A stretch of 64,000 nt of DNA from Gavia stellata. Taxonomy: Eukaryota; Chordata; Aves; Gaviiformes; Gaviidae. The position numbers were made by a program, and so were the translations under genes. Positions 1 to 12,073 of the stretch are shown here, piece after piece (position 1 is the first letter of the stretch; each line of letters starts with the position of its first letter). The notes under the pieces are model-generated. The model saw only the letters and a program-made list of their open reading frames with translations, searched no databases and had not been told where the DNA came from. The stretch is taken from positions 558,001 to 622,000 of the forward strand of contig NC_082613.1 in NCBI RefSeq assembly GCF_030936135.1. The letters run 5' to 3'.

Positions 1-1669
1 TAGCGCTGAGGCCGAGGCATTTTCCTTTACTGCTTCAGGGAGTGCAGGAGCCCTGTACAGAGCAGGCGCCTCATTTATCAATTGTCCAGCGACCGCATAT
101 GAGTCCTCATCTGCCGCAGCACTGCTGTCAGTCCCACCCACCTGCTGCTGCTCACGTAGTTTTGTTGCGGGGCTGCTGCATGCCGCTGTGCTTGCCGTTG
201 CAGCAGTGGCTCTGGTCACGGAAAACACTGGGTCCGCATGGATGTGGTCGCTGTTCAGTTCGCTGATCACAAGCTGGTCTATGTCCTCCTTATATTGCAA
301 TACAAAATAAGCCGGACACAAACTAGGCTGCTGCTTTCTCTTCTTGCTGTATTTTTGGGCCCGGCCACAGCCAAACTTCACCTGCATGAACCTGCAAGCA
401 TTGAGAAAGCGTTAACAGGAGAAGCAATGGTGGTGTAGGCTGCCAGCATTTAGTTTTGACTTTTCTTGCATGCCAACTCTATATTCAACTAGTGAGCACA
501 AAACCCCCCACATATGCCAGTCAGACACGCGGGCTGGCTTTCTGCTCATCAAAGCCTGGGGTAAGAAAGCTCAAACACAGGAGAAATGAAGGAATTGAGT
601 TACAACAGCCACGACCAGACACTACAAAGCAGCCCCAGCTCTTGTTCCCAATGGCACCTCTATTTCTGCTTTCCAGAAACAGAAAATCCCTCAACGAAAA
701 CTTGATACCTGCATGTTTGTGTCTTACCCTTTTAAAGCATGTATCATTTGGGCAGCTCATCTGCATCTGGAGGAGCAGACTAGAACATAGCAAGAAAGGC
801 TTCAAGGCAGGAGATTAAATTGTATTTTAAGAAGGCAAGGGGAGCAGTTGTGTAACTGGAGAATGACCTTGCAGTCTTTGCACACACAAGCAGATCCACC
901 GACTTGGATGGGAACAAGACCGTGTCACGGCATCACTAGACCCCTTCAGATAAGCAAAGGCTGCGGAATTGAGTACTGCGAGAGGGAAACCTGACAACAG
1001 CTTTCCATTGTAGTGAGGTAAAGAAAGCTAGGGAATGCAAACAGATGCCAATATTTAACACCTTGCTACTTGAGGAGAAAAAGGCGGGAGCTGTAGTTAG
1101 CCAGCAACGTCCCAGAAGGATGGCTTCAAAGATCAAAGCTACAAGGTTTTGCTACAAGAGGCAGAGAGAACTGTCGAACTGAAAGGCAGAGTAAAGCAGA
1201 GCTAAGCAGCAGAGACGGGACAGCAGCATGCTAGCGGGGGAGCAAGGGCAGAGTGAGAGGGCTGGGACACAGCGAGGGGGAGGTAAGAGTGACAACAGAG
1301 ACTGTGAAACAGCAAGTGCGTGACGTAGCCAAGAGTATGCTTCTCTGTCGGTGTATCAGGATCAACCCTTCTGAAGTCGCCCGTAGCCTGGTCATAAAAG
1401 CATTCAGCCAGGTACAGACAAGCGCTTGCGCCCTGCGGAACCCCCTGGTTCGGGGTTCGGGAGCTGGCCGACGGCTCTGCCTGCGGCCTGCTCCGCTGCG
1501 GGCAGGGCGCCCGCCCGCCCCCCGAGCCGGCCTGGGGCCTCCTCCGGGGAGCACCAGAACCCCCCGGGAACGGCGCTGGGCGCACGGCCCAGCCTCGGGG
1601 GCTGCTGCTGCGGGGCATCGAGCCGGCCCGGCCCCGCACCGGGGGCCCGCGGCGGCGGGGCAGCCTTAC
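1..1669. other. Probable ZSWIM3 intron 1, no separate gene seen
   Basis: The ZSWIM3 first exon lies just to the right and is transcribed leftward, so this stretch is most simply its intron continuing out of the window. The open frames here are short and have no domain that I recognise. GC content rises sharply from about 1440 onward, where the CpG-rich promoter begins. I see no repeat, RNA gene or conserved coding exon in it. Confidence 0.5.
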
Positions 1670-1824
1670 ATGACATCCTCGCGGACGGCGGTGCCGTGCT
1701 GCCGGTTGTGGCAGCGGACGGAGACGCAGCTCCGCAGGCCGTAGCGGCACCCCTGCGCCAGCTTGTAAGCGCGGAAGCGCTCCCTGAAGTCCTCGTAGCT
1801 CCTGAAGCGGGCTCCCAGCTCCAT
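1670..1824 (-). CDS. ZSWIM3: ZSWIM3 first coding exon (partial gene)
   Basis: The 155-nt exon begins at an ATG on the minus strand (1824) and runs to a GTAAGG donor just below 1670. It encodes an N-terminus starting MELGARFRSYEDF and continuing through CVSVRCHNRQHGT. This closely follows the start of human ZSWIM3, a zinc-finger SWIM-domain protein of poorly known function. As I recall it, the human gene has one small first exon and one large second exon carrying the SWIM domain. The second exon would lie left of the window, so only about 51 residues are visible. The gene is head-to-head with ACOT8, as in mammals. ZSWIM1 is a related neighbour in mammals and the only real alternative. Confidence 0.72.
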
Positions 1825-2153
1825 GGCGGGCGCCGGGACCCCGGCGCGGCCCCGCGGCCCCCGCTCCCCCAGGAACGACCCCGGGAAGAAGCATGCTGCC
1901 CCCGCCGCCTGTATTAAACCCTCTGGGGCTCCGCCCACACCCGGGACCTGGCCAATCAGAGGCGTTCTCTTCGGATTGGCAGGAGGCGAGCCAACCAGCC
2001 AGCGCTTTCTGCCACCGCCCCCGTGACTTGACGTCTCGACAACCCAATCAGCTGGCGGTGCCCGCCCCCACGGGTGGGCGGTACCTCTCGCTCTGCCGCG
2101 CGGCGGCCGGATGTTGCCGCTGTCAGTGGCGCCGGCTCCGCGTCGCTGAGGAG
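1825..2153. promoter_or_regulatory. Bidirectional CpG promoter of ZSWIM3 and ACOT8
   Basis: The start codons of ZSWIM3 (minus) and ACOT8 (plus) are only 329 bp apart. The interval is CpG-rich, has no obvious TATA box and carries three NF-Y type CCAAT boxes: CCAAT at 1952-1956, ATTGG at 1975-1979 and CCAAT at 2044-2048. Several CCAAT boxes in both orientations between head-to-head genes are typical of shared housekeeping promoters. The activity is inferred, but the motifs are directly visible. Confidence 0.6.
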
Positions 2154-4482
2154 ATGGCGGCTCCGGGCGACGCCGGGGAGCCTGGTGCGGGGCCGGGGCC
2201 GGGGCCGGTGGCGGAGCGGCCGCCGCCGCCCGGGGACCTGCGGAGCGTGCTGATCACGAGCGTGCTGAACCTGGAGCGGCTGGAGCTCGACCTCTTCAGG
2301 TACGCGGCACCGCCGGGCCGCCGGGCCCGGACCGCCCCCCCCGCCGCCGCCCTCACCGCCGCCGCCTTCTCCCCCGCAGGGGCCAGCACCACTGGGTGCC
2401 CGCTACGCAGCGCCTCTTCGGCGGGCAGATCGTGGGCCAGGCCCTGGTGGCGGCCGCCCGCGCCGTTAGCCGCGACGAGCAGGTCCACTCGCTGCACTGC
2501 TACTTCGTGCGGGCAGGTGGGCCGGGCCGGGCCCAGGGGGACCGGGCTGCGGGAACCGGGGCCGCCTGGGGGTGAGCCCCGGCGGCTGGGGGGCCGGGGT
2601 GGGAGGAGCAGTCAGGGACCGGGGCGGGCTGCCGATCCCAGAGGCGGGGGGGGCCGGCCCCGAGAGACAGCAGTGGGGCGGACGGGTGATTGTGGAGGGT
2701 GGGGCGGGGGACAGGCTGCAGGGGGTCGGGGAGGCTGGGGCTTACGGCGGGACTGGGGCCGGGCAGTGAATCCAGCGGCTGAGGGGCTGGGGAAGCCGGG
2801 GCTGAGGCGCACAGGGGTGAGCAGGTGCCGCCATCCTGGCTCCAGCACCGCAGAGAGAGAGTATGGGTGGCACTGCCAGCTCAGGGCACAGCGGGCTCAG
2901 CCCGCCTGGCCCCAGTGCTTGGTCTCTGTAGGTCACGTCCCCTCTGTGGTGTGTGGTGGCCCAACGGCAGAATGTCCCTTTTCTGTCCCAGGGGACCCCA
3001 AGGTGCCAGTGCTGTACGAGGTGGAGCGGACCCGTACAGGGAAGAGCTTCTCTGTTCGTTCCGTAAAGGCCATCCAGCACGGAAAGCCGATCTTCACCTG
3101 CCAGGCCTCCTTCCAGCTCTCCCAGGGGAGCCCAGTGCAGCACCAGTTCACCATGCCTACTGTGCCGCCCCCGGAGGAACTGCTGACGCAAGAGGAGCTC
3201 ATCCAGAAGTTTCTGCAGTGAGTGGGGTGGAAGGGGCACGCTGGGGCTGCCCTTCTCTTTGGCTGGGACTTAGGGAGGCGCAGGGCAAAAGCAGGCGGGA
3301 GAGGAGGATTGGGGCGACCACATGAGGAGTTCCCAAATACACCTGGGAGGGGAGTAGAGATGCAGGACAGTGCAGGAGCTGTGCCCCTCCTGCCTTTCTA
3401 TGTGGCCCTGAGTCCCTGGGCTGAAGCCGCTGCCAGCAGGATGTGCCCCTGGCCTGCCTGGCATTAATCTCACTTCTCCGCATTGGTCTACAGGAATCCT
3501 AACTTGGCGGAGAGATACAGAAAGCATCTCAACAAGATTCAAGCCGAAGATGTGCCGATTGAGATCAAACCTGTGAACCCACCAGATATATTCTGCTCGG
3601 AGCCACAGGAGCCGAAGCAGCTCTTCTGGGTGCGAGCACGAGGCTACATAGGTGGGTCCCGCCAGGAGGGTGGTCCAGCTGTCTCACGAGCCAAGGGCTT
3701 GGGCTCAAGCATACACTGTAGAGCACGCTCATGACAGAGTGGGCCGAGAGGGTCACGATTCAGAGGCTGCCTGCGCCCTGAGTCTGTGGGGAAGCCTGGG
3801 GATTTCAAGGCTGAAATACGGGTGTGGGTGCCAGAGCATGAAGCAATGCCCATGTACCGTGCTCAGCCACAGTACGCTTTGCCGGGGGCACAACCAGGGG
3901 AGTGGTTCTGAAAGAGCATCTCAGCTCTGCCAGCAGCTAGCCCTCGGGGAAACAGAGCTCTTGGGGCTTTGCCTCATGCTACGCGCCCAGGCTTGTCCCA
4001 TGGCCACCCCACGTGGGACGGGCAGTGCCGGTTGCTTTGCAGGAGAGACTGACATGAAGGTGCACTGCTGCGTGGCCGCCTACATCTCCGACTATGCCTT
4101 CCTGGGCACAGCCCTGCTCCCGCACCGGCAGTACCGCATCAAGTTCATGGTGTCCCTCGACCATTCCATGTGGTTCCATGCGCCCTTCCGAGCGGACCAC
4201 TGGATGCTGTACGAGTGCGAGAGCCCCTGGGCTGGTGAGTCCTCACCACGTTCCCCGGGGACCCACGTGGGCAGGCAAAGGCCAGCGCTGCCCAACCTGC
4301 GGGCAGGCAAAGCCCACGTGGCAAAGCCCAGCCCTGCGGTGGTCTGACAGGCCCTCTCTCCAGGCGGGTGCCGGGGACTGGTGCAGGGACGGCTCTGGCG
4401 CAGGGACGGGGTCCTGGCTGTCACCTGCGCACAGGAAGGAGTCATCAGGGTGGAGCAACCACCAACCCAGAGCAAGCTCTAG
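2154..4482 (+). CDS. ACOT8: Peroxisomal acyl-CoA thioesterase 8
   Basis: Six exons join in frame: 2154-2299, 2380-2516, 2992-3217, 3494-3651, 4043-4234 and 4364-4482. They give 325 residues (human 319). The protein is a double hot-dog acyl-CoA thioesterase that hydrolyses acyl-CoAs to free acids and CoA in peroxisomes. Visible landmarks are the N-terminal hot-dog stretch with FGGQIVGQALVAA, then DHSMWFHAPFRADHWMLY with the family's catalytic Asp, ESPWAG with the Ser, and CAQEGVIRVEQ with the Gln. The last three residues are SKL, a canonical PTS1 signal. All donors are GT and acceptors AG. A poly(A) signal AATAAA lies at 4743-4748. The start was chosen because exon 1 opens in a CpG promoter and splices in phase. 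Confidence 0.95.
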
Positions 4483-4742
4483 CTGAGGAACCCCTGCGGG
4501 CTGGGGCCCAGGCACGCTGAGGGAGGGACGCCAGGACCAAAACAGATGTGGGCAAGGCAGGACCTGGGCGGCCCCGGGAAGGAGCCTCGGAGGAGACCGG
4601 GCTGGATCCAGCACTGTGGAGAGTGCTGGTGCCAGAGGCCCTCTGTGACGGATGGGGACCTGCAGAGGCATCTGCTGTGACCAACTGCCAGCTGCACAGC
4701 ACGAAACCACACACTACGGTCAGCCACCCTTCACCTGCCTTA

Positions 4743-4748
4743 AATAAA
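4743..4748 (+). terminator. ACOT8 poly(A) signal AATAAA
   Basis: A canonical AATAAA hexamer lies 260 bp after the ACOT8 stop codon, before the converging SNX21 3' end. Confidence 0.75.
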
Positions 4749-5192
4749 GCCATCAGGTGAACAGCTGGGTTCCGTCCCCTGGAGTTTGTCCCCTTGGCCC
4801 CCATGATCGTGCTCACCCGTGGGAGCCTCTCCTGGCAGGTCGAGGGCGTGCAGCGCCAGGGGCAAGTGGGCCGGCTCTGCCCCCGCAGCATGCTGGGTCA
4901 CAGGAGGGGAAAGCGCTATTGCGGCTAGTGGCTTCCCATTCTCACTTCTCCTGCCCTCCTCGTGCCCCGGGGCATCAGTCGCTGCTTCTGCTCACCCTGG
5001 GTCTCCTCCCCAGGGTCAGCCTCCTAAGGGGCCCAGCCGCTGGGAGCCAGGGAAAGGGGACAAGTCAGCTCCCACCTCAGGGTGGGGGCCTTGAGGCTTC
5101 CCATTGATGGTGCCCTGGGGGAAGTGAAGCTGAACACACACAGCAGACGCCTTGCTCTTATTCCTACCAAGACTTCATTAAATAAAGTCCTT

Positions 5193-5198
5193 TTTATT
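5193..5198 (-). terminator. SNX21 poly(A) signal
   Basis: TTTATT on the plus strand reads AATAAA on the minus strand, about 385 bp past the SNX21 stop. A plus-strand AATAAA at 5180-5185 is adjacent, so transcripts converging here could overlap. Confidence 0.6.
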
Positions 5199-5580
5199 AT
5201 ATTATATAAGTTTTATGGGAAGTTCCTGGCAAGAGCCACGGATCCTGCCAGAAGCAGTCCCATTCCTTTATGCAGTGCCAGTATGTCCCAGCTAAAGTCC
5301 CGTCCACTCTAGAAGCCCACCGCAGTGAGGGAGCTGGCTCCCGGCAGTGCCGGTGCGGGTGGCAAGCACCCGTGAGCACCCAGCCCCACGGGACAGACTA
5401 ACCACAGAGAAAGTGCATTTTCAAGGCAGCTCCTGGGCATGGGCCATGCTGCGCACCGGAGCACAGCGCTGCCTCCCTGCCCCATCCCCACCTGTGGCAT
5501 CGCCCTCGCTGCTCTCGGCTGCCCCAGGCACGAGCCCCACGCGGCCTCCTGCCAGTGTGGGCGCCAGCGTGGCAGGACGC

Positions 5581-7168
5581 TCACTCCAGCGGCTCCTTGA
5601 TCAGGCACTCCTTCAGGGTGGGCTGCTGCTGCAGGGGCGGCCCGGCCTCCCGCAGGTCCTGCAGCCGGGCCTCTGAGCGCCGCTTGTCCTTGCCCACCTT
5701 CCAGGCCAGGTGGACGTGGGCCTGCAGGAAGGGCCCCAGCAGCGGGTGGCTGCCTTGGGCCTCCAGCAGCTGCAGCGCCTGCTCGCAGCAGCCGTGGGCC
5801 TCGCCCAGCTCGTCCAGCTCCTGGTGGCAGACGGCCAGCCCAGCCAGCGTCAGGAGGAAGCGGCCGGAGCCGCAGACCCCCAGCCGGTCCTGCAGCCGGT
5901 AGGCATTGGCCCAGGTGGCCAGGGCCTCGCGGTACATGCCGGTGCAGGTCAGGCGCTGTGCGGCCCGCAGGTCCTGCAGGAAGAAGAACTCGAGGAACTC
6001 GGGGGAGCGGCGGATCTCGGCAATGGAGTGCAGGTGGGACAGGAACTGCTCAAAGGCTCGGCTCCGCTTGGCGATGGTCTCGGCAGTGAAGTTCCGGCGC
6101 AGCCTCTTCCTGGGGAAGGTGATGCCGGCCATGTCGCAGCCAAAGCGGCAGCGCAGGCGGCGGTTCAGCCGCTCGAAGTCCGAGTAGCGCCTGGCGATGG
6201 CGGCGGGGGCCTTGTCAAACCGGCCAGAGCGGATCAGGTAGATGGTGTAGAGCTGCGGGGGGAGCCGGGCGTCAGGGCGGTGCTGCGGGCGTGCTGCTCC
6301 TGCAGGGCCAGGCAGAGCCGGGTGTGCGGCCGCAGAGGGGTTTGCCCAGGCAGGAGGGAGCAGGCTGGGCTGCCACTGCTGCAGCCGCAGCACCCGTCAG
6401 TGATAGTTACCTGAGGCTCATCTGAGCCGCCAGCACCGTCCGAGCAGCACGGGGAAAGACAGAGAGAAATAAGCGCCAGCCCCGTGGCAGCCCTGCCCCG
6501 GGAGGAGCAGGACCCGCGCCCACCCCTGCGCCCACCCCGCACCTGCCCAGCCCCACAAGGCTCACTCACCACGTACTTAGAGGAGCGCTCGCTGACCACG
6601 CTGGCACTGGTGACCTCAAAGAGCAGCCGCTGCGGTGCCAGGCTGCCCCGCGACTTCCTCCACAGCTCCTGCAGCTGCCGGGTCAGCAGGCTGCCGCCGG
6701 GACGCTCTGCCGCAGGGCCACACTCTGCGGTGGGGAGAGGGGTGTCAGCCCACCCGCCGCGGCGACGGGGCTCTCCCAGCGCCCCAAAGTCTCCGGGCTG
6801 CTGGCCCCCACCATCGCGTGGGTCCCCCCCAGGGTGCTGCTGTCCCGGGGGCCGCCCCGGCCCTCCCTGGCACACCGGCCCCAGCACCTGCCTCCGTCCT
6901 CAGCACCCGCTGCCGCTCCCGTCGGCTGCTGCGGCTCCCCCAGCTCCTCTCCAGCACCCTCCTCCTCCTCCTCCTCCTCCTCCTCCTCCTCCTCGTGGCT
7001 GGTGAAGCTCAGGGTGCCGCTGAGGCGCGTCGACAGCCCCTCCGTGTCGTCCTCCAGCTCCGAGCTCTCCGGGAAGTCCTCGGCCTCGGAGCTGCCACGC
7101 GCCCGCTCCTCCCGGCCGCCTTCGCCGGCCAGCGCGTGCCGCAGGCGGTGCAGGATGCGGGCGGCCAT
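5581..7168 (-). CDS. SNX21: Sorting nexin 21
   Basis: Three coding exons on the minus strand: about 6907-7168, 6570-6724 and 5581-6252, giving about 362 residues (human 373). Exon 1 encodes MAARILHRLRHALAG and an acidic region with a run of Glu from a TCC/GAG repeat. Exon 2 encodes TRQLQELWRKSRGSLAPQRL. Exon 3 carries the PX domain (RRYSDFERLNRRL, then FPRKRLRRNFT) and the TPR-like PXB domain with LTLAGLAVCHQELDELGEA. SNX20/SNX21 proteins bind phosphoinositides on endosomes. The exon 1 donor at 6906 was picked because it is the in-phase GT; a better-looking GT at 6887 would break frame with exon 2, so this junction is the least certain. Confidence 0.9.
6955..6992. repeat. TCC trinucleotide run coding polyglutamate in SNX21
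   Basis: A near-perfect TCC run on the plus strand reads GAG/GAA on the coding minus strand. It supplies the glutamate tract of SNX21 exon 1. Human SNX21 has an Asp/Glu-rich stretch in the same place but a less pure one. The tract is a likely length polymorphism. Confidence 0.8.
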
Positions 7169-9378
7169 CCCGTCCGGCCCGGCTGCCCGAGAGGGGTCAG
7201 GCCCGGTTGCCCCAGCACGGCGGGACGGGCAGGGCCCGGGGCCGCCCGCCGCTGCCGCTCTGAGCTGCCCACCACGGCCCGGCGCAGCGCTGGCAGCCGA
7301 GGGCACCGCACGGGCCTGGGCCGGGACAGCCCGGCCCCGGGACACCCCTCCCCGGCGCCGGCCCGGGCACCCCGAGCCCCCCCGGCCCCGGCCCCGCCGC
7401 GCCCCGTGCCGGCCCGCTCCGTACCGTGCCGGGCAGTGCCGTGCCGTGCCGGGCCGTGCCGAGCGATGGCTCCTCCGCCGCGGCTCCTCCCGGGATCCTC
7501 CCTGCGCGGCTCCGCCTCCGCCGGGAACCCGGATCGCGGCGGGGCCGGCACGGCCGGGATCGGATCGGCACGGCCCGGCACGGCCCGGCACGGGCGGGTC
7601 TGCCCGGCGCTGCCCGCGGTCCCCGCCCTCCGCTGCCAGACCCTGCCCGACCCCACCCGGTCGCCGCTCCGTTGTCCCCTGCCCGGGCCGTCCTGGCAGG
7701 GCCCCGGGTCCCCCCGCCTGGGGCCGCAGGAGCCCCCCACCCCGGCGCCTGGCGCTGCGGGGTCCCGATACACCCGTGCCCCCATGTCCCGGCGCCCCGA
7801 CACCCTGGTACCCCGCCACCCCGCACCCAGGCTCCCGGTCCCGCTGTGCCGCAGCCCTCGCGGGACGTCCCCTGGGCTGCCCTGGCACCCCGCCACCCTC
7901 ACCCCAGCCGGCCTTGCCACGCGCCCCGTGCGCCCGGGCTGCACCCCGGCACTCGCCCTGCCTTACTTAGCGCCGCGCCCGCTCCCTCCCCGCTGCTTTC
8001 TTGGGAATGTCTATTAATATCGAGGAACCAGCCCAGCTGCTGCCATCGCTCTGCCTCTGCTCGCCCGCTGCGCCCTGCTCCGGCACCCCGCGCCCTGCTC
8101 CGGCACCCCGCGCCCTGCCCAGGCTGGGACGGGGATCCCTGTGCTCCCCCGGCGCGGGCGGGTCTGGGGGGGCTTCTGCACCCAGTGCCCGGGGGGCCCC
8201 AAAGCCTCCCCAGCCCCTCCTCTCCTGGCTGCGGGTCAGGGCGGGGCGCGCGGGGGACTGGGCTGGTGGCATCCCCAGCTCCCATCTGGGGAATGGGGGT
8301 CCCGGCAAAATCAGGAGCCGGGGAACCTCCTGGATGTCCCCAGCGCCGGGAGCCTGTGGGACAGGGTGCTGTCAGCCTGACCCTGCTGCAGCCCCGAGTG
8401 CCGGTGCAACCCCCTCGGAGCACCGTGGCGCACGGGCGACTTGGCCAGCGCGTCCCCAAAGCCACTAGCCCCGGCTGGGCCTTGGCAAAGGTGGCTGGCA
8501 TGGGCTGTGGCGTGCGACGGCAGAGCCTTCGAGGAGGTGCGCGGGCAGATTTCCCACTCCCCCGGCAGCACGGAAAGACGGGGCCTTTTCTGGACCCAGG
8601 AGCCGGGTGCCGATGGTGCCGATGGGGACCCCGTACCTCAGGGGGGCACGTTCCGCACCCCCTCCGGGGCTTTGCGCCCCAGGCCCTGCCGGGGCCTCCT
8701 TCCTCGTCTGGGGTGGGGTGCTGCAGCGTGGGTCTGCCCCGGCCCACCCAAGCAGAAAATGGGGGTGAAGGGAGGGGGCTGGAGGTGGCGGGGCAAGGCT
8801 GGAGGCCCCGGGGGTTTGGGGGGGTGAGGGAGGGGACGCTGCCCCAGGGGAGCCCGGCCTGTGGTGGGAGCCTGCCCCAGGCAGGGCTGTGGGTTCAGGA
8901 GGGGAGCGGGCGATGGTCCCTGCCTGCCGTGCTGGGGCAGCCAGCTGGAAGCAGGGAGAAGCCCTGGCCCCCTTGTTTGGGTGATGCTGGCCGCTCTGGG
9001 GCTATTTTTAACCCCCTCCTTGCTGAGCTGCCCCGGGCGGGGGGGTGCTGTGGAGGGCAGGCAGAGCCGCCCTCCTGCCAAGGCTCCGGTGTCCCTCCCC
9101 GGAGGGCTTGAATTTCTATCCCGGCTTCAGACCCACGTTTAATCCCCAGCTCTTGGCCAATAACGCTTTGGCTAAATTAGGTAAAATGCACCCATTGCCA
9201 ATGAGCGGGGCTGGATTGCCACCGGGGAGCTGATAGGCTGCCGGGGCCAGGGGGCCAGTGGCTGGGGGCACGCTGCGTGGCGGGAACGCTACAAATTGGG
9301 GTGCCAGGGGCACCAGGGAGCTTCTGGGGGCTTCTGTTGCAGGAGGTGGTGACTCCCTGGGGGAGAGCAACAGCAGAA
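7169..9378. other. SNX21 / TNNC2 intergenic region with CpG island
   Basis: SNX21 and TNNC2 are divergent, with about 2.2 kb between start codons. The first 500 bp next to SNX21 are extremely GC- and CpG-rich, with short GTGCC/GGCAC repeats near 7420-7600. A local tandem copy of a GC-rich unit occurs at 8060-8115. Closer to TNNC2 the sequence holds a MEF2-type site and an AT-richer patch at 9110-9200. I see no coding exon in it. Confidence 0.6.
9002..9011. promoter_or_regulatory. MEF2-type site upstream of TNNC2
   Basis: CTATTTTTAA fits the MEF2 consensus YTAWWWWTAR and lies 368 bp upstream of the TNNC2 start codon. Fast skeletal troponin genes are commonly driven by MEF2 and E-box elements, so a muscle role is likely. 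Binding is inferred only. Confidence 0.5.
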
Positions 9379-11015
9379 ATGGCTTCAATGGTAAGAACCC
9401 CCATGCTGCCACGATCTGCGTGCTGTGTGCCGTGTGCTGCGTGCTGCATGCCATGTGCTGTGGGCCGGGGTGAGACGCGGCAGGACGGGAGGCGCTGGGC
9501 ACGGCTGTGCCCGGGGGGATCTGGGCTGCCGAGGTGCCTCCATGGATGGTGAAGGGGAGATGGTCCCCGGGGCCAGGCTGACCGTGGCAGGCGAGGGCAG
9601 GGAGGCGTCGGAGCGGTGCAGAGTCCCTGCGGGACGTGCCCCGGGGAGGGACCGCTCGGCTGCCCAAGGGGCGCTGGTGCCTGGGGACGCTCACTCAGCC
9701 CCGGCTGGAGCTCAGGGCTGCATGGAGGTGGCGGTGGCAGGGGGTGGCTGAAAGCAGAGCGCTGGGTCATGCGACACGGCGTCACCGCCGGCTTTGCAGC
9801 CGGTCCGCGCCTCCAGGAGAAACTTGATCGGGGCTGACAGGTGCCCGGGGCCGTGGCCCCCCTGATCCCTATAAGGGGAGCTGAGGAGATCCCAAAAATA
9901 GCGCTGCGTGCCTGGGATGCCAAGGCTGCACCCAGGGACCGCGGCCCCTGCGCCATGGAGCCCCCCCCGGCTGACAGGGGCCCCCAGGCAGGCAGCTCCC
10001 CATAGCCCACTGCCTCGCAGGTGCCCGGGTGGCACCGGAGCTGCGGGGACTGCCGGGTGCTGCGGCTCACTCCAGCATGGTCCCGTACTCCAGCTGGGCA
10101 CGGGCTCTCCCCGCACCCATGCAAGGGGCTCCCAGGCGCGCGGTGGGTGGCCGTGGTGACCGCTCTCCCTCGCCTTGCAGACGGACCAGCAGGCCGAAGC
10201 CCGCGCCTTCCTCAGCGAGGAGATGATTGCGGGTGAGTGCGGGGTGGCGGGGAGAGGGGCCAGAGCTGGCCAAGGCGCGGGGCCAGGGTCTGTCCTGCTG
10301 CTGTGGCCTCATCCTGCACATTGTCCGGCCCTGACCCCCCTTCCCCGCAGAGTTCAAGGCCGCCTTTGACATGTTTGATGCGGATGGCGGCGGGGACATC
10401 AGCACCAAGGAGCTGGGGACGGTGATGAGGATGCTGGGCCAGAACCCGACCAAGGAGGAGCTGGACGCCATCATAGAGGAGGTGGACGAGGACGGTGAGC
10501 GGCCTTCAGCAGCGGGCGGCAGGTGGTGGGTGCCGGCTGGGCAGCTTGACCCGTGCTCGGCTTCCTCCCCACAGGCAGCGGCACCATCGACTTCGAGGAG
10601 TTCCTGGTGATGATGGTGCGCCAGATGAAGGAGGACGCCAAGGGCAAGTCTGAGGAGGAGCTGGCCAACTGCTTCCGCATCTTCGACCGGTGAGTGGGGG
10701 GGCGATGCCTGCCTGCCCCTGCCCCATGGGGGTGAGCGGGGCCGCATCCTGCCTCACCCTCCTGCAGGAACGCGGATGGGTTCATTGACATCGAGGAGCT
10801 GGGTGAGATCCTGAGGGCCACCGGGGAGCACGTCACCGAGGAGGACATAGAGGACCTGATGAAGGACTCGGACAAGAACAACGATGGCCGCATCGACTTC
10901 GATGGTGAGCAGCTGTCCCAGCCGAGTGCCCGTGCTGCCCGCCCTGGGCACAGCTGCAGGCTGAGGGTGCTGCTCTCTTGCAGAGTTCCTGAAGATGATG
11001 GAGGGTGTGCAGTAA
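9379..11015 (+). CDS. TNNC2: Fast skeletal muscle troponin C
   Basis: Six coding exons: 9379-9390, 10181-10232, 10351-10494, 10575-10689, 10768-10904 and 10984-11015. They give 163 residues, the family length. The product is the Ca2+ sensor of the troponin complex on thin filaments of fast muscle. The four EF-hand loops are visible: [36 protein letters not shown] and [12 protein letters not shown]. All calcium ligands look intact, so sites I-IV should bind. The start [15 protein letters not shown] is the avian TnC N-terminus, with the first intron after codon 4. The protein ends MMEGVQ. A poly(A) signal ATTAAA lies at 11216-11221. Confidence 0.97.
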
Positions 11016-11215
11016 GGGACCAGACATTCCTCGGGCCGGCCGCTGCGTCCAGCCCTGCTCCACCGCCGCCTGGGGAGCAGCTGCTCCGCAGCACCTGGCC
11101 CCCAGCCGCCTGCACCGGCTGGGATCCTGCCCCACACCGGGGCCCTGGTCTCACCCCACTGCCGGCGGCCGAACTTTTCCTCCAGTCTGTCACATGTGGT
11201 TTCGGTCTGAGCCTC

Positions 11216-11221
11216 ATTAAA
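11216..11221 (+). terminator. TNNC2 poly(A) signal ATTAAA
   Basis: The common variant hexamer ATTAAA occurs 200 bp after the TNNC2 stop codon. Confidence 0.65.
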
Positions 11222-12073
11222 AGGGGAAAGGCTTGAGCTGCTGGTACAGGATTTCACCGGCTTCGTGCGGGGAGGGGGCTGCAGCACCATGTCCCCTGCG
11301 CCACTCCCCAGGGAGGGGGACACATCCGGGTGGGTGCCCCACACCCCACGCTGGTCAGGCTCACCTCATGGGGCCGTGCTGGCGGGGCGCGGGGGCAGCG
11401 GTTCCCACGGGCTGCTGGGCTGGCGCCAGCGCTGAGCTCAGACTTTCCATGCGAAGCGGCCGGTTCACACGCCAGCAGGCGCGGGAGCACAGCCCTGGCG
11501 CTGAGGGGTCCCAGCGTGCAGCAAAGCTCCGAGAGCCCTGGGGGGGGCTGCTCCTGCCCGCTCTGGGGCAGGGGTGCGGGACCATAGGGGATCCAGGGAG
11601 CCACCACCACCTGCTCAGCACCAGGACCCCCCTGTCCCACCAGGAAGGGCACAGGGGACTGGCTATAAGGTAGGGGGGGCAGTAGCAGCCCCCTCCCTGT
11701 GGGGTCAAGGCGATGCTGGAGCCTCTGTGCCGGGACAGCCTGTGCCAGCCTGCTGTGCATCACTGCTCCCCAGGGCCCCGCTCTTCCCTCCGCACTCACA
11801 GCGGCTCCACACAGCCTCTCGGGCCAGGGAAGAGCGCAGCAGGGGGGATGAGGGGGGCATGCTCCCCGGGCGGGCGTGAGTGGGGGCCAGGGAGCACCCG
11901 GCACACGTGCAGACAGTGGGACAGGCACCACGCAGCTGGCAGGACGCAGGGACACAGCTCTGAGCCCGTCACGTCCCTGCAGTGCAGCACTGCAGCACAG
12001 GGGAGCTGAGCCCCCCGGAGAGCTGGGGACCGCTGTGGAGGGGACCAGCCCTGCCCCATCTTTGCAGGGCACG

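Noticed and set aside
7420-7610. GGCAC/GTGCC repeats near the SNX21 start as a possible functional repeat
   Set aside because: Short, irregular and typical of CpG-island sequence, with no evidence beyond composition.
6834-9111. Long plus-strand proline/arginine-rich frames
   Set aside because: These lie opposite SNX21 exon 1 and its CpG island. High GC removes stop codons, no domain is visible, and the true coding strand is minus.
9895-9907. Second MEF2-like site in TNNC2 intron 1 (CCAAAAATAG)
   Set aside because: One mismatch to the consensus and no supporting motif nearby, so not listed as a feature.
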